This document shows, in pieces, positions 24,636 through 32,754 of a stretch of DNA of 45,282 nucleotides; position 1 is the first letter of the stretch; each line of letters opens with the position of its first letter. Source of the DNA: Lachnospiraceae bacterium (GTDB lineage Bacteria > Bacillota > Clostridia > Lachnospirales > Lachnospiraceae); the NCBI GenBank assembly GCA_030526405.1, contig JAUNCZ010000025.1, positions 1-45,282 on the forward strand, read 5' to 3'. Below the pieces are notes generated by a model. That model did no database searches, had not been told where the DNA came from, and saw only the letters and a program-made list of their open reading frames with translations. A program made the translations under genes and the position numbers.

Positions 24636-24806
24636 CCCGGGCATCGATTTTCTCTTTTTTCTTGTTTTTCGTTGCCCTCCTCTGACTATTTCCTGGTTCC
24701 CGGGCAGCGATTTTCTCTTTTTTCTTGCTTTTCGTTGCCTGCTTCTGACTATTCCCTGGTCCCCGGGCATCGATTTTCTCTTTTTTCTTGTTTTTCGTTG
24801 CCTTCC
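24636..24806. repeat. 63-bp tandem repeat, about 2.7 copies
   Basis: CCCGGGCATCGATTTTCTC and its variant begin at 24636, 24699 and 24762. The period is exactly 63 bp. On the minus strand one frame reads a lysine-rich 21-residue repeat (ATKNKKKEKIDARGPGNSQ type). Confidence 0.85.
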
Positions 24807-24830
24807 CTCGAAACCAAGATGTCCTCCCAC

Positions 24831-24919
24831 TCATATGTGCACAGCACTGAACTCAGGAGATGGTTGGATTTGATCACTCAAGCGTAATATCCCCCGTTCA
24901 TGTGTGTACAGCACTGAAC
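24831..24919. repeat. direct repeat TCATRTGTGYACAGCACTGA
   Basis: Two copies at 24831-24852 and 24898-24919, 67 bp apart. The second forms the loop and half-stem of the adjacent hairpin. Confidence 0.65.
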
Positions 24920-24929
24920 GGGGGGATAT
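24887..24929 (-). terminator. strong hairpin after the YtfQRT-type operon
   Basis: ATATCCCCCGTTCA (24887-24900) pairs with TGAACGGGGGGATAT (24915-24929), with one bulged G. It has no U tract; it may stabilise the 3' end of the transporter mRNA or be a weak terminator. Confidence 0.5.
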
Positions 24930-25024
24930 CTTCAAAAACGTTCTCTTCTCTATTATTCCTGTTTTCTTATCCTGTTCCTTTCATTTTTTCTCTACTAATC
25001 TATTTCTCAATTATTCTTTCTTTA

Positions 25025-26104
25025 TCAATAGGCTCTGTCGAACAAAAACTCCTGTGTCACCATGGTAATAGGATACTCTGTTCCATCCACAGTCAGGGTG
25101 TTCACAGTGTTGTCTGCAGTATAGATAGATTCCTCCACATACCACCTTTTATCTGGCATTTCCCCTTTTTCAAGAGTATCGATAATTGCTGCCACCCGGG
25201 GACCGTGCAATGGATTGCATTCTGCGATACAGGAAATCTTTCCCTGGAGGCAATACTCCATGGCAAGGGGCTTCACTCCATCGAAGGATATCACCATGAT
25301 CTCTCCGTTCAGAATATCTGAACCGCACTGTTTTCCTGCTTCCTCTATGGCTTCAATGGCACCGATGGCTTCATTATCATTTTCACAGTACACCACATTG
25401 ATGCTGTCATACTCCCGGAGCATCTTTTTCATAACCTCACGGCCCTTTGTCTGGGTATACTCTCCTGTTTCTTCCGCCAGCAGTTCCCAGCCATGGGTTC
25501 TCGCCCCCTGTTCCAGGGCAGTGGTTCGGCCGATCTGAGCGGTGGATCCCAGTGTGCCCTGAATATTTACAATGTGGATCATCTCCGGAGGAATTTCTCT
25601 TGCTTCTGCATAGGCAGCCAGCCAGGCCACAGCCTTCTCGCCTTCCAGACCAAAATCAGATCCTACCCAGCAGGTATACAGATCTGCAGAGGTATCCGTC
25701 ACCTTTCTGTCAACAATAATCACAGGAATTCCCGCATCTCTTGCTTCCTCAAGCACCGTCTCCCAGCCAGTTTCCGTTACAGGAGCTACCACTATATAAT
25801 CCACCCCCTGCTGAATAAAGGTTCGGATCGCGGTGATCTGATTGGATTGTTTCTGCTGGGCGTTATCAAAGATCAGTTCATATCCATTTTCCTCAGAAAG
25901 AGCATTCACCATGGATTTTGTATTGGCATCACGCCAGTCTGACTCCGCTCCCAGCTGGGAAAAGCCCACAACAATCAGGGAATCCGTTTCTTCTGCTTCC
26001 TGTACTGGCGGATCAGGCTCCTTTTTTCTGCCACAGGCTGTACAAAGGCTGAAGATCAGCGTCAGAACAAGGGTGATACCTATGATACAACGAGCTTTTT
26101 TCAT
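25025..26104 (-). CDS. sugar ABC transporter substrate-binding lipoprotein (second copy, YtfQ-like)
   Basis: Periplasmic-binding-protein-like lipoprotein of 359 aa with a lipobox-type signal (LCTACGRKK; Cys is the lipidation site). Residues from about 45 match the ribose/galactofuranose binding-protein fold: VVGFSQLGAESDWRDANTKS, QQGVDYIVVAPV, VIIVDRKV. It resembles the first binding protein of the operon (30031-31083), but is clearly diverged. ATG 26104 has GAGGA 8 nt upstream; upstream frame is an artefact of a 21-bp repeat. It is the last gene of the ABC operon, following the second permease after 169 bp. Confidence 0.88.
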   Translation of the reverse strand: MKKARCIIGITLVLTLIFSLCTACGRKKEPDPPVQEAEETDSLIVVGFSQLGAESDWRDANTKSMVNALSEENGYELIFDNAQQKQSNQITAIRTFIQQGVDYIVVAPVTETGWETVLEEARDAGIPVIIVDRKVTDTSADLYTCWVGSDFGLEGEKAVAWLAAYAEAREIPPEMIHIVNIQGTLGSTAQIGRTTALEQGARTHGWELLAEETGEYTQTKGREVMKKMLREYDSINVVYCENDNEAIGAIEAIEEAGKQCGSDILNGEIMVISFDGVKPLAMEYCLQGKISCIAECNPLHGPRVAAIIDTLEKGEMPDKRWYVEESIYTADNTVNTLTVDGTEYPITMVTQEFLFDRAY

Positions 26105-26183
26105 CTTTCTATCCTCTATCTTCCTGTTTCTTTTTGAAGCACAGGGCACTCTGCCCTTCAGATATATACATAACAACTCCCAG

Positions 26184-26238
26184 AGTTCTGTGACTGCTTC
26201 CGGTAGTTCTGCGACTGCTTCCGGGAGTTCTGCACTCA
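26184..26238. repeat. 21-bp direct repeat, about 2.5 copies
   Basis: AGTTCTGYGACTGCTTCCGG starts at 26184 and 26205, with a partial third at 26226. It lies between the second permease gene and the last binding-protein gene. It may be a slippage array or a tandem binding site. Confidence 0.65.
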
Positions 26239-26273
26239 CTCAGATATCTGTCTCTGCCAGTATAACACCTGTT

Positions 26274-27326
26274 TTATTTTTTTGCTGCCTTTTTCTTTCG
26301 AGCCATCACAACAGACTGAATTACAAGGAAGAAACAGAGCATGATCGCCACAGTAATATTTGTCCACCAGGGATCGTTGAATCCTGCTGCGGAAACAATA
26401 CTCTTGATGGTTGCCAGAGAGAGGACACCGAAAAATGTTCCCATGATATTTCCAACACCACCGGTGAGCATTACACCGCCGATAATGGAGGATGCAATGG
26501 CATCCATCTCGGCGCCGGAGGCATTGCTTCCGGAACCGGAGCCAATATGCAGAAAATACACATAGGCACCGAGACCACCAAGAAGGGAACAGATGATATG
26601 GGACAGGAATTTTGTTCTCTTCACATTGATTCCCAGCATCAGGGCACTGTGCCTGTTTCCACCCACAGCATAGAAATTCCGCCCCAGTCTTGTCCATTTC
26701 ATCATCATAAACATCAGAGCTGCCACACAGATGGCAATGATCACACCGATTTCAATGTAGGCAGGGACAAATACACCCTTTTTGTTCACGGAACCAAGAA
26801 AACTGATGTAGATTCTTGTCTCCTTCAGACTGTTGAAGGTCTCGCTGGCAACATTGAACGGGGCTGAGCGGATAATATGGGCCAGACCCCTTGCAAAGAA
26901 CATGCCTGCCAGGGAAACAATAAAGGGCTGAATATCCAGATAAGCCACCAGAAATCCCTGAACGATACCAAAGGCCAGTCCGATACAAATGGCAATTCCC
27001 ACGGATACAAGAATGCTTCCACCCTTCTCATCCAGATATACGGCACAGGCCACTGTAACAAGTCCTGTGAGGCCACCCAGAGAAATATCGATTCCTCCGC
27101 AGATCATAACAATACTCATACCGCAGGCCAGGATGATCAGATAGGCATTTCCATTCAGGATATTGAAGAAGGTCTGCCACTTGGTAAACTGTCCACCCAG
27201 TATGGTGATGGCACCGGTGTACATCAGCACAAAGATCACCAGGGTGATCACAAGAAGCGCATTGGTGTCGGAGAGGCCGGATTTTTTATTGGTTACAGCT
27301 CCTGTTTTTGACTCTTTCTTAAACAT
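26274..27326 (-). CDS. yjfF: ABC sugar permease, YjfF-like
   Basis: BPD_transp_2 family integral membrane permease, 350 aa, about ten hydrophobic segments. IVMICGGIDISLGGL is the typical core segment, and MLGINVKRTKFL is the coupling-loop region. In the E. coli galactofuranose importer YtfQRT-YjfF two different permeases form the channel; this gene overlaps the partner gene by one base (TAATG), indicating tight coupling. Substrate is a pentose or hexose, possibly furanose, by homology only. Confidence 0.85.
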   Translation of the reverse strand: MFKKESKTGAVTNKKSGLSDTNALLVITLVIFVLMYTGAITILGGQFTKWQTFFNILNGNAYLIILACGMSIVMICGGIDISLGGLTGLVTVACAVYLDEKGGSILVSVGIAICIGLAFGIVQGFLVAYLDIQPFIVSLAGMFFARGLAHIIRSAPFNVASETFNSLKETRIYISFLGSVNKKGVFVPAYIEIGVIIAICVAALMFMMMKWTRLGRNFYAVGGNRHSALMLGINVKRTKFLSHIICSLLGGLGAYVYFLHIGSGSGSNASGAEMDAIASSIIGGVMLTGGVGNIMGTFFGVLSLATIKSIVSAAGFNDPWWTNITVAIMLCFFLVIQSVVMARKKKAAKK

Positions 27327-28414
27327 TATGCAGCCTCCTTTCCGGCATTCTTTCTTGCCTCACGTCTCTGACTGATGGCCGCCATCTTCTCACGTACGGA
27401 AGGTGCACTGAAGATAACAAGAAGAATGACCACCACTGCCTTGTAGGCAGGAAGAGCGTCGGAGGATACCTGATATTTATACAGGGTAGTGGTCAGGAAC
27501 TGGATGGCATAGGCACCCAGAACAGAGGCCCACATGTTGAATTTTCCTCCGGAGAGAGCATTTCCTCCAAGGGCAACTGCCAGAATGGCATCCATCTCAA
27601 TGTCCTTGGCAATTACAGAATAGTTGATGGTGCAAAGACGGCTGGTTTTGATCAGTCCCACCACTGCAACGCACATGCCCAGGATCACAAAGGTCAGGAT
27701 TTTCACTGCCACCGGATTGATTCCGTTGAGTTTTGCCGCCTTCTCATTGATTCCCACAGACTGCACATACAGACCCAGTGTGGAAAATCTGAGCACCAGC
27801 ATGATGGCAGTCACACAGAGCGCAGCGATGAAGAAGGGGGTAGGAATGGGAATTCCCGGAATGATGGTGCCAAAAAGACTGTAGGATTTATCCGTTACAA
27901 TGGGCAGCTGGTTATGGTTGATCCAGGCTGCGATGGACCGTCCTGCTGTATACATGATCAGAGTCGCTACCATAGGCTGGATCCGGAATACTGCCACCAG
28001 GGTTCCATTAAATGCTCCAAACACCATAGATACTGCTACTGCAATCAGAAATGCCAGAATGATGGGCATCTGAAGCTCCGGTTCCCTTGCAGAGGCGCCG
28101 CAGAGAAGACGGAGAATCACAGAGCCCGCAATGGCAACGGTGGCACCAACGGAAATATCCTGTCCTCCTGATGCGGCGGTTACCAGGGTCATACCAATGG
28201 CCAGGATTGCCAGCTCAGAGCCGTAATCAAGGATGGTGATGAGATATCCCTGAAGAATATGGTTTCCCTCACTGTTCAGACCCATCTGAATAGAAAAGAA
28301 GGAGGGATCCATAATGAGATTAAAGACAGCAAGAAGCACCAGAGCTGTCACCGGAATAAACAGCTGATGATGTAAAAGCCCCGACAGGGAAAAAACTTTT
28401 TTCTCGTTATTCAT
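27326..28414 (-). CDS. ytfT: ABC sugar permease, YtfT-like
   Basis: Second BPD_transp_2 permease, 362 aa. LAIGMTLVTAASGGQDISVGA is the family core, and SVGINEKAAKLNGINPVAVK contains the EAA-like coupling helix. The N-terminus is followed by multiple membrane spans. It starts with AGGAGG about 8 nt upstream and overlaps the preceding ATPase gene by 4 bp (28411-28414). Acts with the neighbouring YjfF-like permease and the ATPase. Confidence 0.87.
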   Translation of the reverse strand: MNNEKKVFSLSGLLHHQLFIPVTALVLLAVFNLIMDPSFFSIQMGLNSEGNHILQGYLITILDYGSELAILAIGMTLVTAASGGQDISVGATVAIAGSVILRLLCGASAREPELQMPIILAFLIAVAVSMVFGAFNGTLVAVFRIQPMVATLIMYTAGRSIAAWINHNQLPIVTDKSYSLFGTIIPGIPIPTPFFIAALCVTAIMLVLRFSTLGLYVQSVGINEKAAKLNGINPVAVKILTFVILGMCVAVVGLIKTSRLCTINYSVIAKDIEMDAILAVALGGNALSGGKFNMWASVLGAYAIQFLTTTLYKYQVSSDALPAYKAVVVILLVIFSAPSVREKMAAISQRREARKNAGKEAA

Positions 28415-29928
28415 TCTTCCTCACCTCCTGCAATTGTCTTCATGATGCTCTCCTGATTCAGATCCTCTCCCTGAATCTCGCCAACCTTTTTGCCGTCCCT
28501 CATAACCACAAGGCGGGAACAGGTTCGAAGCATCTCATCGATCTCAGAGGAGATAAATGTCACCGACATTCCCTCTCCTGCCAGCTTCAGCACCAGCTTC
28601 TGGATATCCACCTTGGTACCGATATCAATACCACGTGTAGGCTCATCCAGAATCAGATACTCCGGATGGGTCAGCAGCCATCTGGCCAGGATCACCTTCT
28701 GCTGATTACCACCTGAAAGAGAACCGATGGGGGTCTCTGTGGAGGCGGTTTTTATGGAAAGAAGGTCAATATATTCCTTCGCGATCCTGATCTGCTCAGA
28801 TTTTGAATAGGGTTTCAGCGGCCCCTTCAGCACCTGGCTTGCCAGAATGATATTTTCTCTTACGGAGAGATCGGCGATGATGCCGTCTCCCTTTCTGTCC
28901 TCTGACAGATAGGCAATTCCGTTCTTCATGGCATCGATGGGCTCATGGATCTTCACCTCTTTGCCCTTCATCTTCACCTTTCCACCGGTTACATGGTCTG
29001 CGCCAAAGATGGCACGGACACTCTCAGAACGGCCGGAACCCAGCAGACCGGTAAAACCATTGACTTCTCCCTTGCTGATATGGAAATCGAAGGGCTTGAT
29101 TCCCGCATTGCTACAGAGCCCCTGGGCTTCGTAGACAGGAACGCTGTTCTCCTGTGCAGTAAAGGACACTGCATCTCCCTTGAGATCTGCCATATCATCC
29201 ATTTCCTTGCCCAGCATTTTTGCCACCAGCTTCACTCTCGGCAGTTCTGCAATATCATAGGCCCCCACCAGGCGTCCGTCCCTGAGAACGGTGATCCGGT
29301 CGCAGACCTCATATACCTGATCCAGGAAATGGGTGACAAAGATAATACCTACTCCCTTTGCTTTCAGATCCCGCATCAGCTTAAACAGCTTCTCCACCTC
29401 ATGCTCATCCAGGGAGGAGGTGGGCTCGTCCAGAATCAGAACCCGACAGTCCATATCCACCGCCCGGGCAATGGCAATCATCTGCTGAATTGCCAGCGAA
29501 CAGGTATCCAGCTGCTGTGTGGCAGAAGCGGGAATATCCAGAGACTTCAGAATCTCATTGGTTCTCTTATTCATCCAGCCCCATTTCTGGATTACCCCCT
29601 CTGTGCGTCCGATAAACATATTTTCTGCAACGGTAAGATTCGGGCACAGTGTAATCTCCTGGTATACAGTACTGATTCCCAGATTCTGTGCATCCTGAGG
29701 GGATTTGATCTGCACCTCTTTTTCCTGTCCAGCCAGATAAATGTGACCTCCGTCCTTTTCATAGACGCCGGTCAGCACCTTGATCAGGGTGGATTTTCCT
29801 GCACCATTTTCCCCCATCAGCGCATGGATCTCACCTTTATTAAGGGAAAAATCCACATTCTGCAACGCCTTGACCCCTGGAAATATCTTATCTATTCCAG
29901 TCATTTCCAAAACTGTGTTATCCCTCAC
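28411..29928 (-). CDS. ytfR: sugar ABC transporter ATP-binding protein, YtfR-like (two ATPase domains)
   Basis: 505-aa double-domain ATPase. Domain 1 has Walker A GENGAGKST (residues about 39-47) and Walker B RVLILDEPTSSLDEHE. Domain 2 has the degenerate P-loop GLLGSGRSES typical of sugar-importer ATPases, then LSGGNQQKVILARWLLTHP and YLILDEPTRGID. GTG start at 29928 with GGGAGG about 9 nt upstream. Energises the permease pair that follows. Confidence 0.93.
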   Translation of the reverse strand: MRDNTVLEMTGIDKIFPGVKALQNVDFSLNKGEIHALMGENGAGKSTLIKVLTGVYEKDGGHIYLAGQEKEVQIKSPQDAQNLGISTVYQEITLCPNLTVAENMFIGRTEGVIQKWGWMNKRTNEILKSLDIPASATQQLDTCSLAIQQMIAIARAVDMDCRVLILDEPTSSLDEHEVEKLFKLMRDLKAKGVGIIFVTHFLDQVYEVCDRITVLRDGRLVGAYDIAELPRVKLVAKMLGKEMDDMADLKGDAVSFTAQENSVPVYEAQGLCSNAGIKPFDFHISKGEVNGFTGLLGSGRSESVRAIFGADHVTGGKVKMKGKEVKIHEPIDAMKNGIAYLSEDRKGDGIIADLSVRENIILASQVLKGPLKPYSKSEQIRIAKEYIDLLSIKTASTETPIGSLSGGNQQKVILARWLLTHPEYLILDEPTRGIDIGTKVDIQKLVLKLAGEGMSVTFISSEIDEMLRTCSRLVVMRDGKKVGEIQGEDLNQESIMKTIAGGEEE

Positions 29929-30030
29929 GTGTATTACCTCCCATACGAATTATTAAAAAGAAGAGCGGTATAGCATACCGCTATGCCGCTCTCTTCACTT
30001 CCTAACCTTTGATCTCAGAACCAGGTTCTA

Positions 30031-31083
30031 TCAGATTCCGTAGGTATTTACATCATCCTCTGTGATGGAGGAAGCATCAAAGCCCTTCTCCTCCATGATG
30101 ACTGTTTTTTCTGCAGGTACATTTCCAGCCATGAGATCCTTGATGATACCATCGATGGTGCCTGCCTGGAATGGGTTACACTGTCCATCGTAGTTCCAGT
30201 TTCCGTCAAGAAGCTCCTGAAGTGCCCATTTATTGCAGTCAAATCCCATAACCACAACATCTCCGTCAACACCGTGGCTGATATTGTGAGCATCCAGAGC
30301 TGCCACAGCACCCTTAGCCATGTCGTCGTTCTCAGCGTAGATTACATTGAACTCATCGCCACGGGCAATTACAGCCTCAACGATCTGCTGTGCTTTCTCT
30401 GCGTTCCACTCTGCTGTCTGCTCCTCAACGATTGTCCAGTTTGCCTCAGCATCTGCTTTGGATGTCAGAGCACCGGAACGACCGATCTGTGCGGAGGATC
30501 CCATCACACCCTGGATATGGATCACTTTGTACTCATCCAGTCCCTGGTCAGCCAGCCAGCCAACAGCTGTCTCACCCTCTTTTGCCATATCGGATACTAC
30601 AGATGCCACATACAGATCCTCTGAAGCGTCAATGGTACGGTCAAACAGGATTACATCAATGCCGTTGTCCTGAGCATCCTTCAGAACTGTATCCCAGCCT
30701 GTTGTCTCAGCTGCGGAAAGAAGCAGGTAGTCAATACCCTCCTGGATCATGTTCTGAGCTGCTGCAATCTGCTCATCGTTCTTCAGACTGTAGAATTTCT
30801 CAACCACTTCGTAGCCGTTCTCCTCTGTAAATGTCTTCTCAAAGTCAGCTACGTTTGCTGTACGATATCCAGACTCTGATGGATCGTTGTTGATGATACC
30901 AACCTTGATCAGTTCTCCGGATGCCTCTGGAGCCTCAGCTGCCTCTTCTTTTTCCTCTCCAGCCTCAGCTGTCTCCTCTGCTGCTGCGGATGCAGCTGGC
31001 GCATCATCCTTCTTTGCTCCGCAAGCGGTCATGGACATAACCATTGCTCCTGCCAGTAAAGCCACTAATACTTTCTTTTTCAT
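30031..31083 (-). CDS. ytfQ: sugar ABC transporter substrate-binding lipoprotein, YtfQ-like
   Basis: Lipoprotein of 350 aa. Signal MKKKVLVALLAGAMVMSMTA is followed by lipidated Cys in TACGAKK and a long Glu/Ala-rich tether (residues 25-55). The periplasmic-binding-protein domain follows: KVGIINNDPSESGYRTANV, IQEGIDYLLLSAAE, DVILFDRTID, and the hinge-side VVMGFDCNKWALQELLDG. This matches galactofuranose/ribose-type binding proteins. First gene of the ABC operon, after the two-component genes and a terminator, so its expression is probably controlled by the response regulator. Confidence 0.92.
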   Translation of the reverse strand: MKKKVLVALLAGAMVMSMTACGAKKDDAPAASAAAEETAEAGEEKEEAAEAPEASGELIKVGIINNDPSESGYRTANVADFEKTFTEENGYEVVEKFYSLKNDEQIAAAQNMIQEGIDYLLLSAAETTGWDTVLKDAQDNGIDVILFDRTIDASEDLYVASVVSDMAKEGETAVGWLADQGLDEYKVIHIQGVMGSSAQIGRSGALTSKADAEANWTIVEEQTAEWNAEKAQQIVEAVIARGDEFNVIYAENDDMAKGAVAALDAHNISHGVDGDVVVMGFDCNKWALQELLDGNWNYDGQCNPFQAGTIDGIIKDLMAGNVPAEKTVIMEEKGFDASSITEDDVNTYGI

Positions 31084-31118
31084 ACATTCCCCTCCTTATT
31101 GAGAAATAAAGCTTTTTT

Positions 31119-31145
31119 CTGTTCAGCTATACGAACTCTGAACAG
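31119..31145. promoter_or_regulatory. inverted repeat upstream of ytfQ, candidate operator
   Basis: CTGTTCAG (31119-31126) and CTGAACAG (31138-31145), 11 bp apart, embedded in AAAGC...GCTTT. It lies 35 bp before the start codon, where a regulator binding site or mRNA hairpin could sit. Confidence 0.45.
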
Positions 31146-31163
31146 CTTTGTTGCATTTATTAT

Positions 31164-31214
31164 AAAAAAGAACTCCCCTCTTCTCCATGGGATATCTTCT
31201 GGAAAAGGGGGAGT
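31164..31214 (-). terminator. terminator after the sensor kinase gene
   Basis: ACTCCCC on the left pairs with GGGGGAGT on the right, with an imperfect inner stem TTCTCCA/TGGAAAA. T6 follows on the minus strand (plus A run 31164-31169). Confidence 0.6.
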
Positions 31215-31317
31215 ATTTTATGAAATATATGTCCTTAGTTGAATATCTTACGGTTCTGTGTGTAAATTCTTATTCACAGTCCCGAATAGTATGGCTTTTT
31301 ACGGTTTTTCTCTGTTT

Positions 31318-32754
31318 TTACTGTTTTAAAAGCACCTCAATGCAGGTTCCTTCCCCGTAGGTACTGACCAGGGAAAGTCCATATCCCTCACCGATATTCA
31401 GGCGGATTCTCTCATTCACATTGTACAGTCCATACATATTTCCCTCTGCAGGGGATCCGGTAAGAAGTCCCTCTCTGACCTGCTCCAGTCGCTCCCCGGT
31501 CATACCCATGCCGTTGTCCTCCACCGTCAGCACGTAATCCTCTCCCTGCAGCCGTCCTGTGACAAGGATCCTGCCGCCACCTCTTCTGTTTTTGATGCCA
31601 TGGTACAGGGCATTCTCCACCAGAGGCTGAATGGTGAGTTTTGGAATGGTAAAGCGGTTCAGTTCAGAGGGGACATGGATCTCATACTCCAGAATATCCT
31701 GATATCTGGTGCGCTGAATCTCCAGGTAGCTGCGTACATGCTGCATTTCTTCCTCCACCGTAACAATGTCCTTCCCCTGATTCAGAGAGGTTCTGAAAAA
31801 ATCCGAGAGATTTCTGATCATATTTACCGCCTGAGCTCTCTCCTCCGTCTCAATCAGCCACATAATGGCGTCCAGGGTATTATACAGAAAATGAGGATTG
31901 ATCTGGGACTGAAGCAGCTCAAATTCAGACCTGCGGAGGCGCTTCTGCTCCGCGGTGACCTGATCGATCAGTTCATTGATCTTCCTGATCATGGTATTCA
32001 TGGAATTACTCAGTGCCCTGGTCTCCACCCCTCCCTGGGTTTCCACCGATACGGTGAGATCTCCCATTGCAATTCTGTCTGTGATGGCGCACAGCTCCCT
32101 GAGAGACCGGGTGATGCCAAGGGGAATATAGTAGGACACAAGAATCAGAAATGCCAGAAGTACCACCACCAGAAAGGACAGCAGCTGAAGAATCCTGATA
32201 TACAGCTCTCTGTAGGCATCTCTGGCCTCCTGAAGATCACAGCTTTCTCCATGAATATAGGCAATCACCGATTCACGGATCAGGGTAGTCACGATCTGCA
32301 CGTCATTTTCCCAGATCCGGAGATTCTCCTCATATTTATACTCGGATTTCAGATTTTCCTGAATCCTGGCCTTATAGGTTTCCAGATTCTTCAGATATTT
32401 GGAAATACTCTCCAGGATCTTTCTGTTCTCCGGGTTCACCGTTACCTGGTTCAGCTCCTGCACCACCCCGGTGGCAGTGAGAAGCATCTCATCCAGATCC
32501 GACTCCTCCGGGGTTTTGTTCCCCACCAGCACCAGATAGGTTTCACAGTCGAAATCCTTCTTGAAATCCATGGAAAACTCACTGGCCTTTGTGACAGAAG
32601 TAATCATGGCATCATAGCGATGATTCAGCTCCAGAAAGCTCACCACTGCAAACAGCACCAGTCCAAGGATGGGCAGGGTAAGAAGGAGATAGGACCACCG
32701 GATCTTTGAGGTGAGATCCATGAAACGAATCTGCTGTTTTAGACGCTGTATCAT
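31318..32754 (-). CDS. sensor histidine kinase, YesM-type (LytS/YesM family)
   Basis: 478-aa membrane sensor. TM1 spans about residues 22-43 and TM2 about 185-206, with an extracytoplasmic region of about 140 residues between them. A HAMP linker follows, then the His_kinase domain with LLQSQINPHFLYNTL (phosphorylated His) and an ATPase domain with LVENALYHG and VEDNGMGMTG. Phosphorylates the response regulator whose stop it overlaps (ATGA). These pairs often control sugar ABC transporters in gut Firmicutes; the ligand is unknown. Confidence 0.92.
   Translation of the reverse strand: MIQRLKQQIRFMDLTSKIRWSYLLLTLPILGLVLFAVVSFLELNHRYDAMITSVTKASEFSMDFKKDFDCETYLVLVGNKTPEESDLDEMLLTATGVVQELNQVTVNPENRKILESISKYLKNLETYKARIQENLKSEYKYEENLRIWENDVQIVTTLIRESVIAYIHGESCDLQEARDAYRELYIRILQLLSFLVVVLLAFLILVSYYIPLGITRSLRELCAITDRIAMGDLTVSVETQGGVETRALSNSMNTMIRKINELIDQVTAEQKRLRRSEFELLQSQINPHFLYNTLDAIMWLIETEERAQAVNMIRNLSDFFRTSLNQGKDIVTVEEEMQHVRSYLEIQRTRYQDILEYEIHVPSELNRFTIPKLTIQPLVENALYHGIKNRRGGGRILVTGRLQGEDYVLTVEDNGMGMTGERLEQVREGLLTGSPAEGNMYGLYNVNERIRLNIGEGYGLSLVSTYGEGTCIEVLLKQ

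Larger units (their letters stand above)
24543..25024. other. repeat-rich intergenic region
   Basis: No credible gene. It holds the 63-bp tandem repeat, a 22-nt direct repeat and a strong hairpin. A 92-codon frame across the repeats lacks an RBS. Confidence 0.6.

Noticed and set aside
24556-24834. Lysine-rich protein encoded by the 63-bp repeat
   Set aside because: No RBS, start inside a duplicated sequence, and very low complexity; kept as a repeat only.
24636-26238. CRISPR array suggested by regular repeats
   Set aside because: Repeats are contiguous and no spacers of equal length separate them; no cas genes.
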